Made by a program: the position numbers and the translations under genes | Part shown: positions 26,129-35,139 of the stretch, piece by piece | How positions within the stretch are numbered: the stretch's first letter is position 1 | Layout of the letters: the number at the start of each line of letters is the position of its first letter | NCBI GenBank assembly: GCA_042408195.1 | Contig: JBHOQL010000107.1 | Coordinates: forward strand, 1-64,000 | DNA from: SpSt-600 sp042408195 | GTDB lineage: Bacteria; Chloroflexota; Anaerolineae; SpSt-600 | Direction: 5' to 3' | Length of the DNA stretch: 64,000 bases | The notes under the pieces: generated by a model | What the model was told of the DNA's origin: nothing | The model's database searches: none | Seen by the model: the letters and a program-made list of their open reading frames with translations, nothing else

Positions 26129-26994
26129 AATTTCTCCAGCACCTCACTAAGCTTTTCGGGAAGCAGACCCCGGACCGGGAAAGCCTGATCCGAACCTTGA
26201 AGGAGTCACCCGATCCCAGGGCCAGGTGGGAGGCAGCAGAAGCCCTAGCGGGTTTCCGTCCCGATCCAGAAATGCTCCAAGCTCTAACGGAGGCTCTGGG
26301 CGATGCTCATCCCTTTGTCCGCTGGAAAGCTGGAGAAACCCTTCTATCCATCGGTGCAAAAGATCTTTTCAGTCTCCTGCTGGACCTCTTGAATCGAAGA
26401 GATCCTATCACCAGAGCGGAGGCAGCGCAGCTTCTGGGCAGGTTGAAAGACCAAAGAGCTGCAGAGAGCTTGGGTAAAGCTCTAAAGAGCAGAAGTGAGC
26501 TGGTCCGTTGGAGCGCAGCGGAAGCCCTTTTGAGTCTGGGGACCAAAGAAGCCCTGGGTTTACTTAAAAAGGCCGTTGATGACCCGGCGTGGGGTGTGCG
26601 CCGAGTGGTAGCTTTCGGCCTGGGCAAGGGTCTTATTCCTAAGGATGAAGTTTTGCCTGATCTAGTCAAGCTATCAAAAGATCCCCATCCGGCTGTGCGT
26701 TCCGCTGCAGCCAGGGCCATGGGCGAATTAAGGGCACCCGAAACTGAACCAGTTCTAATTGCCCTTCTTAGCGACCATCATCCCCAGGTACGGGCTGAAG
26801 CGGCTCTGGCCCTAGGCCGCATAGGTGGGAAGGAGGCCATTGCTTCCCTGCAGAGCTTGATGGAGGATTCGGAAGAAGTCTTTGGAGAAACTGTAGCCAG
26901 CAGAGCCAAGAGGGCCATTGGGTTTATAAAGAAGCGTTTGCTCCTGGAAAAGCTGCTCAGGTTGAGCAAGCGTTTCTCTCCAGCTTTTAGGTAA
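26125..26994 (+). CDS. HEAT-repeat (PBS-lyase type) protein
   Basis: 289 residues from a GTG overlapping the macro-domain stop. About seven 31-residue HEAT-like repeats run from residue 20 to 265, each with an RWEAAEAL/RAEAAQLLG/RAAAARAMGEL helix and a following L-x-D-x-HP turn. It is an all-helical scaffold for protein-protein contact, with no enzymatic motif. Coupling to the macro-domain gene suggests the two proteins work together, but nothing indicates the partner. About 210 bases without a gene follow. Confidence 0.85.
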   Translation: MKFLQHLTKLFGKQTPDRESLIRTLKESPDPRARWEAAEALAGFRPDPEMLQALTEALGDAHPFVRWKAGETLLSIGAKDLFSLLLDLLNRRDPITRAEAAQLLGRLKDQRAAESLGKALKSRSELVRWSAAEALLSLGTKEALGLLKKAVDDPAWGVRRVVAFGLGKGLIPKDEVLPDLVKLSKDPHPAVRSAAARAMGELRAPETEPVLIALLSDHHPQVRAEAALALGRIGGKEAIASLQSLMEDSEEVFGETVASRAKRAIGFIKKRLLLEKLLRLSKRFSPAFR

Positions 26995-27204
26995 GAACTT
27001 AAAGGCAAACGATAGAGAACTTGAACCTTGAGAGCGAACAAAAGGGGATTAATGGGTAGACCAAGCCTCTCCGCGGGAAGTTCGAGGGTGTCTCCGCAGA
27101 GAGCAAGGCAGTAAGTAAGGGATAAACTATTGCTTTTAGCGTTGGTGAACCAGGGGTGGGCAAAGAGGGTAAACTGCCCCTAATGAAGAGTGGAAGGGCA
27201 ATAG

Positions 27205-27438
27205 ATGCAAGAGAATAACTTTCCCCCTGAACTAATAGCTAAGAAAATAAAGGAGCGGGGCCTTAAAGAAGCAGCCATTTTGGTCCTGAAGCTCGCCAGG
27301 CCTATAAGCCCTATCTTGGCCAATGGTCTCTTCCTGCTGGAACCCTTTATCGGTAAGGAGAAAACAAGGCCCCTTACAGGTCTTTTGGATGAACCAGAAG
27401 AACTCATAGCCCTTCTGGAAGGAGAAAGCGATGAATGA
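27205..27438 (+). CDS. Small cytoplasmic protein heading the DUF6754 operon
   Basis: 77 residues, helical, no membrane segment or known domain. The C-terminus is acidic (LLDEPEELIALLEGESDE). Its stop overlaps the next gene's start by 8 bases, tying it to the membrane operon. AAGGG lies upstream of the ATG. Not recognised. Confidence 0.65.
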   Translation: MQENNFPPELIAKKIKERGLKEAAILVLKLARPISPILANGLFLLEPFIGKEKTRPLTGLLDEPEELIALLEGESDE

Positions 27439-28147
27439 AGTAAGCCTCGCTTTCTTGCTCTTCTTTGCCTTGTTCCTTTACATCGCTTTCATTGAAGTGA
27501 GGCTGAGGGGAAAACCAAACCTCAGGCCATTGCCTGCTCTCGAGTTTCTCAAAGGTATTTTTCATAAGGCTATAGAAAGCGAGAAACCCCTCCACATTTC
27601 CTCAGGGACAGGCACCATTGGCGATAGGGATACAGCCGAGACCAGAGCAGGCCTAAGCCTCCTGGAATACGCTCAGAAACAAGGAAGCCAGTACGGTGTG
27701 CCTGTTATCTCCTCCTTTGCTCACCCCACTTCAATGCTCTCAGCTTACGACTTCAAGCGAAAGTCCGGTGCAAACAAAGGGCGCATCTATTTTGTAGCTC
27801 TAGAAAAGGGCATATACGCTGCTGGCGCTGCTGAAATCCTGAAGAACGAGAGGCCCATCTTGAACCTTGCTGTCGGGCCCTTTGGCTACGAATTCTTGCT
27901 CCTGAGCGAAATGGCTAACAATCTGGGCATTGACCAGGTTGCAGGCTCCATAGACCCAGTCACCTTACCCTTTGTCTACTCCTCAACCGAACGCAGCCTC
28001 CTGGGGGAGGAAGTCTTTGCTGCCGGTGCTTACCTCTCCGGGGAACCTCAGGCCCTGGCTGGAGTTATCGCACAGGATGTGATGCGTTTTATCCTGATTT
28101 TGGGGATGGCTATTGGGGTTATCCTTAAGACGCTGGGGGTATTATGA
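27431..28147 (+). CDS. DUF6754 membrane protein
   Basis: 238 residues. A membrane helix at 5-22, a soluble domain (about 50-205) with the conserved-looking SGTGTIGDRDTAETRAGL, SSFAHPTSMLSAYDF and GPFGYEFLLLSEMA, and a final membrane helix at 215-235. It matches what I know as DUF6754, a family of unknown function. The soluble part contains Gly/Thr-rich loops that could bind a ligand, but no catalytic motif is evident. Overlaps both neighbours by a few bases. Confidence 0.75.
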   Translation: MNEVSLAFLLFFALFLYIAFIEVRLRGKPNLRPLPALEFLKGIFHKAIESEKPLHISSGTGTIGDRDTAETRAGLSLLEYAQKQGSQYGVPVISSFAHPTSMLSAYDFKRKSGANKGRIYFVALEKGIYAAGAAEILKNERPILNLAVGPFGYEFLLLSEMANNLGIDQVAGSIDPVTLPFVYSSTERSLLGEEVFAAGAYLSGEPQALAGVIAQDVMRFILILGMAIGVILKTLGVL

Positions 28148-28761
28148 AAAGGGTTCTGCCCATTTTAGTGGCCATCATAACGGGCCTGATGGTTTTGGTT
28201 GATTTCTTCGTGACTCAGCCTGCCTTGGACCTGGCGGGGGGTGTTCTCCTGCGGTGGGCTGCAATAATAGCAGCCTTCGCCCTCGTAGCTGGCTTACTGA
28301 ACCTTTTCTTTGTCCACCTGTCGAGGATTTTCCGCCGGGAAAGGGGCTGGGGCTACAGTATAGTGGTAATCCTGGCCATGTGGACTGTCTTGGTCTTCGG
28401 CTTTCTAGATCCGGCCGGCCCCCATGGAGCGATCGTGAGTTGGATTTTCCGTTACGTTCAATACCCTCTTCAAGCTACAGTGATGGCCCTGTTGGCCTTC
28501 TTCGCCCTATCGGCCGGTTACAGGGTTTTCCGGAGGAGAAGTCCCGAAGCTACCATAATGCTTGTAAGCGTATCCCTGGTGCTCCTGGGCTATGCGGCTA
28601 TACTGAGTGACTTGGGAACGCCCTTTGGAGCTATAAAAAATTGGATTATCTCGGTGCCTGGCATGGCCGGAGTGAGAGGAATACTGCTTGGAGTTGCTCT
28701 CGGGATTATAGCTACAGGCTTGAAAATAATCATCGGAATGGATAGGCCATATACTGATTGA
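28144..28761 (+). CDS. Six-helix membrane protein of the DUF6754 operon
   Basis: 205 residues, about six membrane helices and short loops. An arginine-rich loop (RIFRRERGW) and a second (RVFRRRSPEA) would face the cytoplasm. There is no known domain or conserved acidic motif. The ATGA overlap with the preceding gene implies stoichiometric synthesis. Function unknown. Confidence 0.72.
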   Translation: MKRVLPILVAIITGLMVLVDFFVTQPALDLAGGVLLRWAAIIAAFALVAGLLNLFFVHLSRIFRRERGWGYSIVVILAMWTVLVFGFLDPAGPHGAIVSWIFRYVQYPLQATVMALLAFFALSAGYRVFRRRSPEATIMLVSVSLVLLGYAAILSDLGTPFGAIKNWIISVPGMAGVRGILLGVALGIIATGLKIIIGMDRPYTD

Positions 28762-28769
28762 GGTGGGAG

Positions 28770-30530
28770 ATGATTTTCTGCCCTATTTGCGGGACTGCCA
28801 ACCGGGAAGGAAGCAGATTCTGCAACCAGTGCGGGGCGCGCCTTGTCCCAGAAGAGGGGATTAAGTGTCAGGTATGCGGTGCCCTCAATCCGCCGGGAAG
28901 TGAAAGATGTGCAAATTGCGGGGCTTCCCTGAAAATCGCTCCAACCGCTGAAAAGCAACCACCAGAAGAATTGCCCTATGTGCCGGTCTTTCCGGAGGAA
29001 GTGATCTCCGAAATCCCAGAAGAGGAGCTCCCCGATTTTCTCTCCGATCTGAGAGCGAAAATCCGAGAGATGGAGCAGTTGGAAGAAGAGGAAAAGCCAC
29101 CCGAAACTTTTGAATTACCTGAATGGGAAATGCCCTCCCTGCTTGAGGAAGAGAAACCAGAGGCGGAAAAGCCCCCTGTTATCGAAGAGTATCCAAAGGA
29201 AAGGGAAAAGCCGACGGTAACCTTTGAAACATTTGAGTGGGAAGGATTTTCGCGGCTTGCGGAGGAAGAGAAATATACGCTTGAAGTGGAAGAGGCGAAG
29301 CCTCCCGCCATTGAAGAATTTCCAGAAGAAGAATTGCCTGACTGGCTCAGGGAAGCCGAAAGGTTCGTTCCGCCGACTGAACCCCCTGCGCCGGCAGAGT
29401 GGCTTAAGGAAGTAGAAATCCCTTGGTTAGAAGAAGAAACTGTCGAAGTTCCGGTTCTTGCAGAACTGCCCCCGTGGCTTGAAGCTCTCCGACCTGTGGA
29501 AGAAATTCCTGAAGCCCCACCTGTGCCCGAAGAAGTTGAGGAAGAGGGTTTACTGAAGGGCCTTAAGGGATTACTTAAGCCTGCCAGTATTTTCATGCCC
29601 CCGGAAAAATTGGTCCTGCGCGAAAAAATAACGCAGGTAAGCCCGGGCAAAGAAGAAATCCAGAAACTGGTGAAATTGCTTCCGGTTGCCCCGGGGATAA
29701 AAATCAAAGCACCGGCGAAGAGAACACGGACTCACAGGCTTCTCTATTTTATCCTCTTCCTGGCTGTGCTTATACCCTTGCTTCTTGGCTGGCCCCCTAT
29801 GCCTTCAGGCTCGCCTCCAACTCCGCCCGGGGTGGAAACATTGTACCAGACAGTAGAAGCTCTGCCCAATGGCTCACCCGTTTTAGTGGCCTTTGATTAC
29901 GAGCCTTATCTTGCCGGAGAAATGGACCTTGCTGCTTCCCCAGTCCTGACACATCTCAGGGAAAAAGGTTGCCGGCTTGCTCTCGTCAGCCTTCGCCCGA
30001 CGGGCCCTGCCTTAGCTCAAGAGCTCGTGGAAAAGCTGGGCTACAATTATGGGGAAGAATTTGTCAACCTTGGCTATATCCCTGCCTTTGAGGCAAGTTT
30101 AAGGGCCTTTGGAACTTCACTGACCGAATTGGTAAAATACGATTACCTTTGGGGCGAACCGCTGGACTCCTTACCAGCCTTCCAGGGGATCACCAACTTC
30201 ACCGATTGGAAATTGGCACTTTTGCTCAGTTCTCAAACTTCAACCCTGGTGGGCTGGATTGAGCAGGTAGGTTCCATTCCGCAGGTTTCAATGGCTGCAG
30301 TAGTGATAGCGGGCTTGAAGCCCTATGCGGAGCCATACCTTAGCTCAGGGCAACTCAAAGGGCTAATGGGAGGAGCCTCCGACGCTGCCTTCTACGAAAT
30401 CCTTCGGGGCAAACCCTCTGAATCGGCAAAAATTGCCCCTATCCAAGCTTTCGTTATCTTAATTGCCTTGCTAATGATCCTTGTGGGAAGCATTGCTCGT
30501 GGCAGAGGAGAGGGCCATGCTCAACCTTGA
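28770..30530 (+). CDS. Double zinc-ribbon, acidic-linker membrane protein
   Basis: 586 residues from the ATG at 28770 (GAGGTGGGAG upstream). Two zinc ribbons open it: CPICGTANREGSRFCNQCG and CQVCGALNPPGSERCANCG. A long low-complexity linker rich in Glu, Pro and Trp (about 55-270) repeats LPDWL/PEWEMPSLLEEE-like segments. A membrane helix (about 325-345) is followed by a domain of some 200 residues (VLVAFDYEPYLAGEMDLAASP onward), and a last helix near 565. The membrane-flanked domain is not recognised but looks folded. It sits in the middle of the operon and is a good candidate scaffold. Function unknown. Confidence 0.75.
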   Translation: MIFCPICGTANREGSRFCNQCGARLVPEEGIKCQVCGALNPPGSERCANCGASLKIAPTAEKQPPEELPYVPVFPEEVISEIPEEELPDFLSDLRAKIREMEQLEEEEKPPETFELPEWEMPSLLEEEKPEAEKPPVIEEYPKEREKPTVTFETFEWEGFSRLAEEEKYTLEVEEAKPPAIEEFPEEELPDWLREAERFVPPTEPPAPAEWLKEVEIPWLEEETVEVPVLAELPPWLEALRPVEEIPEAPPVPEEVEEEGLLKGLKGLLKPASIFMPPEKLVLREKITQVSPGKEEIQKLVKLLPVAPGIKIKAPAKRTRTHRLLYFILFLAVLIPLLLGWPPMPSGSPPTPPGVETLYQTVEALPNGSPVLVAFDYEPYLAGEMDLAASPVLTHLREKGCRLALVSLRPTGPALAQELVEKLGYNYGEEFVNLGYIPAFEASLRAFGTSLTELVKYDYLWGEPLDSLPAFQGITNFTDWKLALLLSSQTSTLVGWIEQVGSIPQVSMAAVVIAGLKPYAEPYLSSGQLKGLMGGASDAAFYEILRGKPSESAKIAPIQAFVILIALLMILVGSIARGRGEGHAQP

Positions 30531-31149
30531 TGTGCTGGGCCAGTGGACAGCCTTTGCCCTTACATTGGTAATTTTCAGTTACCTGATAAAGGATAACTTT
30601 CTCTACCGTCTTGCAGTTCATGTCCTTATAGGGGTAGCTGCAGGTTACGCTTTACTGGTGGTTTACAAATCCATTATTGAAAAAATGCTCTTACTGCCTC
30701 TGATTCAGGACCCAAGAGCTAACGCGGGCCTTCTGGTCCCCCTTGCTTTAGGGTTCTTCCTCCTGACCAAACTCCTGCCGAGAGCTGGATGGGTTGGAAA
30801 CCTCTCCCTCGCCTTTCTGTTCGGAGTTGGAGCTGCTCTGGCCATAGGGGGAGCTGTAACCGGAACCCTTAAGCCTCAGGTGCAGGCTTCGATTCTATCC
30901 CTGAATCCTGCCCATACAGGCTTCGGGAAAGCCTTAGATAACTTGATCGTTTTCACGGGCACTATAAGCGCCCTATTTTACTTCTATTTCACCGGAACAC
31001 GTAGGAGAAAATTTCTCAGGGCTTGGGCCTCTCTGGGCCAAGCTTTCATAATGATAGCTTTGGGTGCCCTTTTCGCCACCGGCTTTGTCACTTTCTTAAC
31101 CATTTTAATTTCCCGCCTTAAGTTCTTGCTGGAGGTAATAGGGTGGTAG
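30517..31149 (+). CDS. Six-helix membrane protein, second of the DUF6754 operon
   Basis: 210 residues from the ATG at 30517, which has GGAGAGG upstream. It overlaps the zinc-ribbon gene by 14 bases. Five to six membrane helices, with a basic loop TGTRRRKFLRAW. Unrecognised. It is similar in size and topology to the other small membrane protein of the operon, so the two may form a heteromeric core. Confidence 0.72.
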   Translation: MLNLDVLGQWTAFALTLVIFSYLIKDNFLYRLAVHVLIGVAAGYALLVVYKSIIEKMLLLPLIQDPRANAGLLVPLALGFFLLTKLLPRAGWVGNLSLAFLFGVGAALAIGGAVTGTLKPQVQASILSLNPAHTGFGKALDNLIVFTGTISALFYFYFTGTRRRKFLRAWASLGQAFIMIALGALFATGFVTFLTILISRLKFLLEVIGW

Positions 31150-32858
31150 AGAGGTTGGCCACGGGCTCCATCCTTACGGTGGATTGGGGAAGCTTCCGCA
31201 CCAAAGCTTTTCTACTGGACAGAGCCGACGGAAACTATCGGCTTATAGCCACAGGTTGGGCCCCTACCTTCGGCCATACTTTCGAACGCGACCCCCTCGC
31301 GGGGATGCAAGAGGCGATTTATCGGGTAGAAAAGGCCACTGGCCGCCGCCTCTTGGGAGCTGAAGGTATGCCTTTAATCCCGGAAAGGGAACTTGATGGG
31401 GTAGATTTTTTCACCGCTTCCGTAAGTTTTCCCCCACCTTTAAAAGTGATGCTGATTGGGTTATCGGATATAAGCCTTGAGGCTGCCCGCAAAGCCATAA
31501 GTTGTTACTACACCCAGGAGGCTGGCTCCTTCTCTTTTTTGGAAGAAGAAAGCCGGAACTATAGAATTGAACGACTCCTCCGTACCTTTACCGATAACAT
31601 GCCTGACTTAATCCTTATGATTGGAGGGACCGAAGACAGCAGTCCCGAACCTATTATTGAGATGGCCCGGATGCTTTCGTTGGTCTATCCTTTGTATGCC
31701 GGATTTTCCAGTCCCCCAGTAATATTCGCAGGAAACAGCGCAGCCCGCAGCGCAATAGAAGAATTGCTCAGTCCTGTTACCCAATTGCGCTTCGCCGATA
31801 ACATTCTCCCCTCCCTTGAAGAGCAAACAATCGGTTCGTTATTCAAGGAGCTGGAAGAGTTCTACCGGCAACTGAGACTTTCGGAAGTCTACCACTTGAG
31901 TTACCTGCGTTCAACCCTTTCAGCGCCCCTTATCCCTTCTATTTCAGCTTTTACCTTAATAGTCCGTTACCTTAACGAGCTGTACGGCTTTAAAAGAGGT
32001 ATCCTGGGGATAGATGCAGGCGGGATGCACACAGTAATGGTCGGGGTTACTGGGGAGAACTTCTTTACCAGCGTACGGAGCGACATAAGCTTGAACCGGG
32101 CCGAGTTCCTCTTGCGAGATTCGGAAAGAATCGCCCGCTGGCTTCCTTACAAGATAGATCAGGAAAAAATAGCCGAAGCAATATTAGAAAAAACTCTTCG
32201 CCCCGAAACCATACCCCTTACAAAGGAAGAACTTGCTCTGGAAATGGCCATCCTCAGAGAGGTTCTTCGGGAAGCTTTTTCCACTGCACGGGAACCTCTC
32301 AAATCTGCTTTTGGTCCCGAGCTCTCAGTGGACACGATATTACTGACAGGGGGAACTCTGAGTTCAATCCCTGTAATAGGATGGATGATCTTGGCGGCAA
32401 TAGATGCCCTTCAGCCTTCTGGGGTAACCATGCTTGTGGTAGACAAAGTAGGCCTCTGTTCCCCATTAGGTTCTCTTGCTTACCTCCATCCTCAAGCTGT
32501 CCTTGAAGTTCTGGAACGCGATGCTCTCGTGCCCGTAGGGACTTTGATAGCTCCTCTGGGCATTGCTCCGGAAGGAAGTGTTGCCATGAGAGCCCGCATA
32601 TCCTTTGATGATGGAAGACATCTTGAGGCAGAAGTCAAATCTGGTGAAATAGAGGTCATACCGCTGGCTCCTGGCCGTAAAGCTTCCATAAGCGTTTCCC
32701 TTTCAAAGGGGCTGAGTTTGGGCCCAGCACAGACGGAACGGACTATAGAAGTAAAGGGAGGGCTCGTAGGCATTATCATGGACCTCAGAGGCCGACCTTT
32801 GCCGTTGCCCGCACGGCGGGAGAAAATCCAAAAATGGCTCTGGGGGATGGAAACATGA
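31143..32858 (+). CDS. MutL/GlmL-like ASKHA-fold protein
   Basis: 571 residues from a GTG with GGAGG upstream, overlapping the previous gene by 7 bases. It opens with the actin/Hsp70-type phosphate loop ILTVDWGSFRTKAFLLD and has a second loop GILGIDAGGMHTVMVG and an adenosine-site-like ILLTGGTLSS. This is the layout of MutL (GlmL), the putative reactivase or chaperone of glutamate mutase. The C-terminal 110 residues are an extra beta-rich part. No glutamate mutase subunits are nearby and the genes around it encode membrane proteins, so it more likely serves as the ATPase of this operon's complex. Confidence 0.78.
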   Translation: MVERLATGSILTVDWGSFRTKAFLLDRADGNYRLIATGWAPTFGHTFERDPLAGMQEAIYRVEKATGRRLLGAEGMPLIPERELDGVDFFTASVSFPPPLKVMLIGLSDISLEAARKAISCYYTQEAGSFSFLEEESRNYRIERLLRTFTDNMPDLILMIGGTEDSSPEPIIEMARMLSLVYPLYAGFSSPPVIFAGNSAARSAIEELLSPVTQLRFADNILPSLEEQTIGSLFKELEEFYRQLRLSEVYHLSYLRSTLSAPLIPSISAFTLIVRYLNELYGFKRGILGIDAGGMHTVMVGVTGENFFTSVRSDISLNRAEFLLRDSERIARWLPYKIDQEKIAEAILEKTLRPETIPLTKEELALEMAILREVLREAFSTAREPLKSAFGPELSVDTILLTGGTLSSIPVIGWMILAAIDALQPSGVTMLVVDKVGLCSPLGSLAYLHPQAVLEVLERDALVPVGTLIAPLGIAPEGSVAMRARISFDDGRHLEAEVKSGEIEVIPLAPGRKASISVSLSKGLSLGPAQTERTIEVKGGLVGIIMDLRGRPLPLPARREKIQKWLWGMET

Positions 32859-33892
32859 ATTTTGCCAGCACTGTTCGCATAACCCCTTTCTCCTCGATTC
32901 AGGTGGAAAGGCGTCTGCCGATACCTGGAGAGGTCCTCGTTCAGCCCGGGGAACCTGTAGAACCTTCCCAAACCATCGCTATCGCGGAAGTTAATAGCTG
33001 GGTTTGCCTTGACGTTGCCAGGGAAATCGGGGTGAAGGAAAGCGAGTTGGAGCGTTTCCTCAAGAAAAAGTGCGGGGAAAAAGTTAAAGCCGGAGAAGAG
33101 CTCGCCTCCCGAAAAGGTCTCCTACCCTTTACCTTTGTTAGCTATGCCTCTCCTGTATCTGGCCAGGTGGCTGCTGTTGGCATGGGAATGGTTATTCTGG
33201 AGACAACCTCGGGCTCTATAGAGCTCAAAGCCGGCCTGAAGGGCACGGTAAGCAGATTAATCCCATACTATGGAGCAATCATAGAAACCAAAGGCGCATT
33301 GGTGGAAGGTGTGTGGTGCAACGGAAAAGAGAAGGCAGGAATCCTGAAAGTCCTGGGGGACAGAGAAACTCCCCTTTCTGCCGAAAGCATCCAAGTTTCG
33401 GCCAGGGGTTTCATTTTAGTATGTGGGACTATCCGGGATGAGGCTGTCCTTTCCAAAGCCGCTGCAGTTAAGGTGGACGGTATAATAGCTGGAAGCCTAA
33501 GAGCCTCCCTAAAGGATATAGCTTCAGCCATGCCTTACCCCGTAATCCTTACGGAAGGATTTGGAGAGATACCCATGAGCACCCCTGCCTTTGAACTTCT
33601 GCGCAGTTCTGAAGGTTATGAGGTGGCATTAATTGCTTCACCTCCTTCTGTAATTATATCAGTTCCGGAGGAGATAGTGTCTCCCGTTCACATTCTCAGG
33701 AAAGAAGAGGCTGGCCTCAAGGTTAAAGTAATCCGAGGGCCTCATAAAGGCTTGTTCGGGGAAATCCTGGAAGTGGGTCGGCGCGAGACTCTTCTGGAAA
33801 GTGGATACCTCGTTCCTTCCGCTCTGGTTCGCTTGGAAAACGGAGCGGAAGTGGAGTTGCCCACCCTCAACCTGGAAGTGATTGAATCGTAA
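32855..33892 (+). CDS. Beta-rich protein with sandwich-hybrid and KOW-like parts
   Basis: 345 residues, start ATG 32855 overlapping the MutL-like stop (ATGA). Residues 20-130 resemble barrel-sandwich-hybrid (lipoyl-like) folds, with PIPGEVLVQPGEPVEPSQTIA and ASPVSGQVAAVGMG, but without an attachment lysine motif. The middle is an alpha/beta domain (VCGTIRDEAVLSKAAA), and the end has a KOW-like VKVIRGPHKGLFGEI. Not a known named family to me. Strict coupling to the ASKHA protein suggests a physical partner. Confidence 0.68.
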   Translation: MNFASTVRITPFSSIQVERRLPIPGEVLVQPGEPVEPSQTIAIAEVNSWVCLDVAREIGVKESELERFLKKKCGEKVKAGEELASRKGLLPFTFVSYASPVSGQVAAVGMGMVILETTSGSIELKAGLKGTVSRLIPYYGAIIETKGALVEGVWCNGKEKAGILKVLGDRETPLSAESIQVSARGFILVCGTIRDEAVLSKAAAVKVDGIIAGSLRASLKDIASAMPYPVILTEGFGEIPMSTPAFELLRSSEGYEVALIASPPSVIISVPEEIVSPVHILRKEEAGLKVKVIRGPHKGLFGEILEVGRRETLLESGYLVPSALVRLENGAEVELPTLNLEVIES

Positions 33893-33903
33893 AGGAGGGA
33901 AAA

Positions 33904-34335
33904 ATGTCAATAAAATTGCCGAGGTTATCTTTAGGCGAGGGACGCGATAGGCTTTTCAACTTGCTGGCCCTTGCCCTGGTGGCTATCCTAATAGTAGGAC
34001 TATGCTTGCTCGGCTTCGTTGCCCTGTTCATGAGGCCCGGAGTGCGCGCTACTCCAGCTCCAGCCACTCTAACTCCTCCTTTGGCAAGGCTCACGCCGGT
34101 AGCTACCTGGACTTTCACTCCTACTCCAATTTTAACACCCACTCCCACCTTTACCCCAGTACTGGCAGGTATACCCACTCCAACCCCCACCCCAACCCCT
34201 ACCCCTCTAGCCCCAACGCCTACTCCTACCTCGACTCCGACAGCTACCCCCCCGACTGGTTACGGATTGCCATTGGTAGCCGTTGGCGCTGCGCTTTTCT
34301 TTCTGATAGTGCTGTTCAGAAAACTGCGCTCCTGA
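33904..34335 (+). CDS. Thr-Pro-rich protein with two membrane helices
   Basis: 143 residues. A basic N-tail, membrane helix 20-43, a 75-residue Thr-Pro-rich stretch (repeated TPTP), a second helix at about 122-138, and a basic end. The stretch is probably an extracellular, possibly glycosylated spacer. AAAGGAGGG precedes the ATG and the gene is 11 bases after the previous stop, so it is likely the last gene of the operon. Confidence 0.7.
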   Translation: MSIKLPRLSLGEGRDRLFNLLALALVAILIVGLCLLGFVALFMRPGVRATPAPATLTPPLARLTPVATWTFTPTPILTPTPTFTPVLAGIPTPTPTPTPTPLAPTPTPTSTPTATPPTGYGLPLVAVGAALFFLIVLFRKLRS

Positions 34336-34342
34336 AGGAAAC

Positions 34343-34708
34343 ATGGAAGAATTGATCCTCGAGAACTTGGAAGAGGGTAAACTTCCCTGCGAGAGAGCTT
34401 TTGCCATAGCCCGAAAGCTCAGGGTAAAACCTTTAGCAGTAGGGCAAAAAGCGGATGAAATGGGCATAAAGATAAGCCGGTGCCAGCTTGGCTTGTTCGG
34501 TTACGCGGGTAAAAAGCTTATCGCTCCCATGGCCGAAATCCCTCCCAAGCTAGAAGAAGAGATAAAACGCCGGAGTAAAGAAGGAAGATTGACATGCGCG
34601 GGGGCGTGGGCTATAGCGCGTAAGCTCAACCGGAGCAAGCTTGAAGTTTCAAGCGCTGCCGAAACTCTTGATATCCACATAATTCAATGCCAACTCGGAT
34701 GCTTCTAA
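34343..34708 (+). CDS. Tandem-repeat helical protein near Mo/W cofactor genes
   Basis: 121 residues made of two similar halves of about 40 residues: LPCERAFAIARKLRV...ISRCQLGLFG and LTCAGAWAIARKLNR...IIQCQLGCF. Each has a conserved Cys, an A-x-AIARKL helix and a C-Q-L-G end, and could be a small helix-turn-helix or metal-binding domain. No named family known to me. It lies 7 bases after the previous gene and 11 bases before the MoaD-like gene, so it probably belongs with the pterin-cofactor genes. Confidence 0.65.
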   Translation: MEELILENLEEGKLPCERAFAIARKLRVKPLAVGQKADEMGIKISRCQLGLFGYAGKKLIAPMAEIPPKLEEEIKRRSKEGRLTCAGAWAIARKLNRSKLEVSSAAETLDIHIIQCQLGCF

Positions 34709-34719
34709 AGGAGGTACTT

Positions 34720-35115
34720 ATGCGAGTGGAAGTTTGGCTCTATGGTCCTATAGCGAAATATGGAGGAGGCGAACACTACGCCAAAGTGGAATTGGACTTG
34801 CCCGAGGGTGCCACTCTGAAAGAAGCGCTGGAAAAACTTGGCATCCCGCTGGAAGAGCGAGGTATAACGTTTATAAACAGCCAGCTTTCAGCCATGCCAG
34901 GCTTTTACCCCGATATGGATGTGCAACTTAAGGAAGGGGACAGAGTCGGAATATTTCATCACAAAAGCATGTGGCCTTTCCAGTATCGCTTTGGAGCCAA
35001 AATGCACCCAGCTTTTGAAGAGGGCTTAAAGAAAGGGGAAGTCGGCTATCTGCGCCATTCCTACCGCCAAATCGAACAAACCAATCCTGAAACCAGTAAG
35101 GATGAGCAAACTTGA
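34720..35115 (+). CDS. MoaD/ThiS-like protein with C-terminal extension, no GG
   Basis: 131 residues. AAGGAGG lies six bases before this ATG. Residues 1-85 form a beta-grasp (ubiquitin-like) domain with the MoaD pattern (VEVWLYGPIAKYGG, LPEGATLKEALEKLGIP, VQLKEGDRVGIF). The chain continues for some 45 residues and lacks the terminal Gly-Gly that MoaD and ThiS need for adenylation, so it cannot work as a standard sulfur carrier. Beta-grasp proteins of this kind accompany tungsten aldehyde oxidoreductases and MoaA in anaerobes, matching the window. Confidence 0.72.
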   Translation: MRVEVWLYGPIAKYGGGEHYAKVELDLPEGATLKEALEKLGIPLEERGITFINSQLSAMPGFYPDMDVQLKEGDRVGIFHHKSMWPFQYRFGAKMHPAFEEGLKKGEVGYLRHSYRQIEQTNPETSKDEQT

Positions 35116-35139
35116 GGGTACATAGGATCGAGTCCAATG

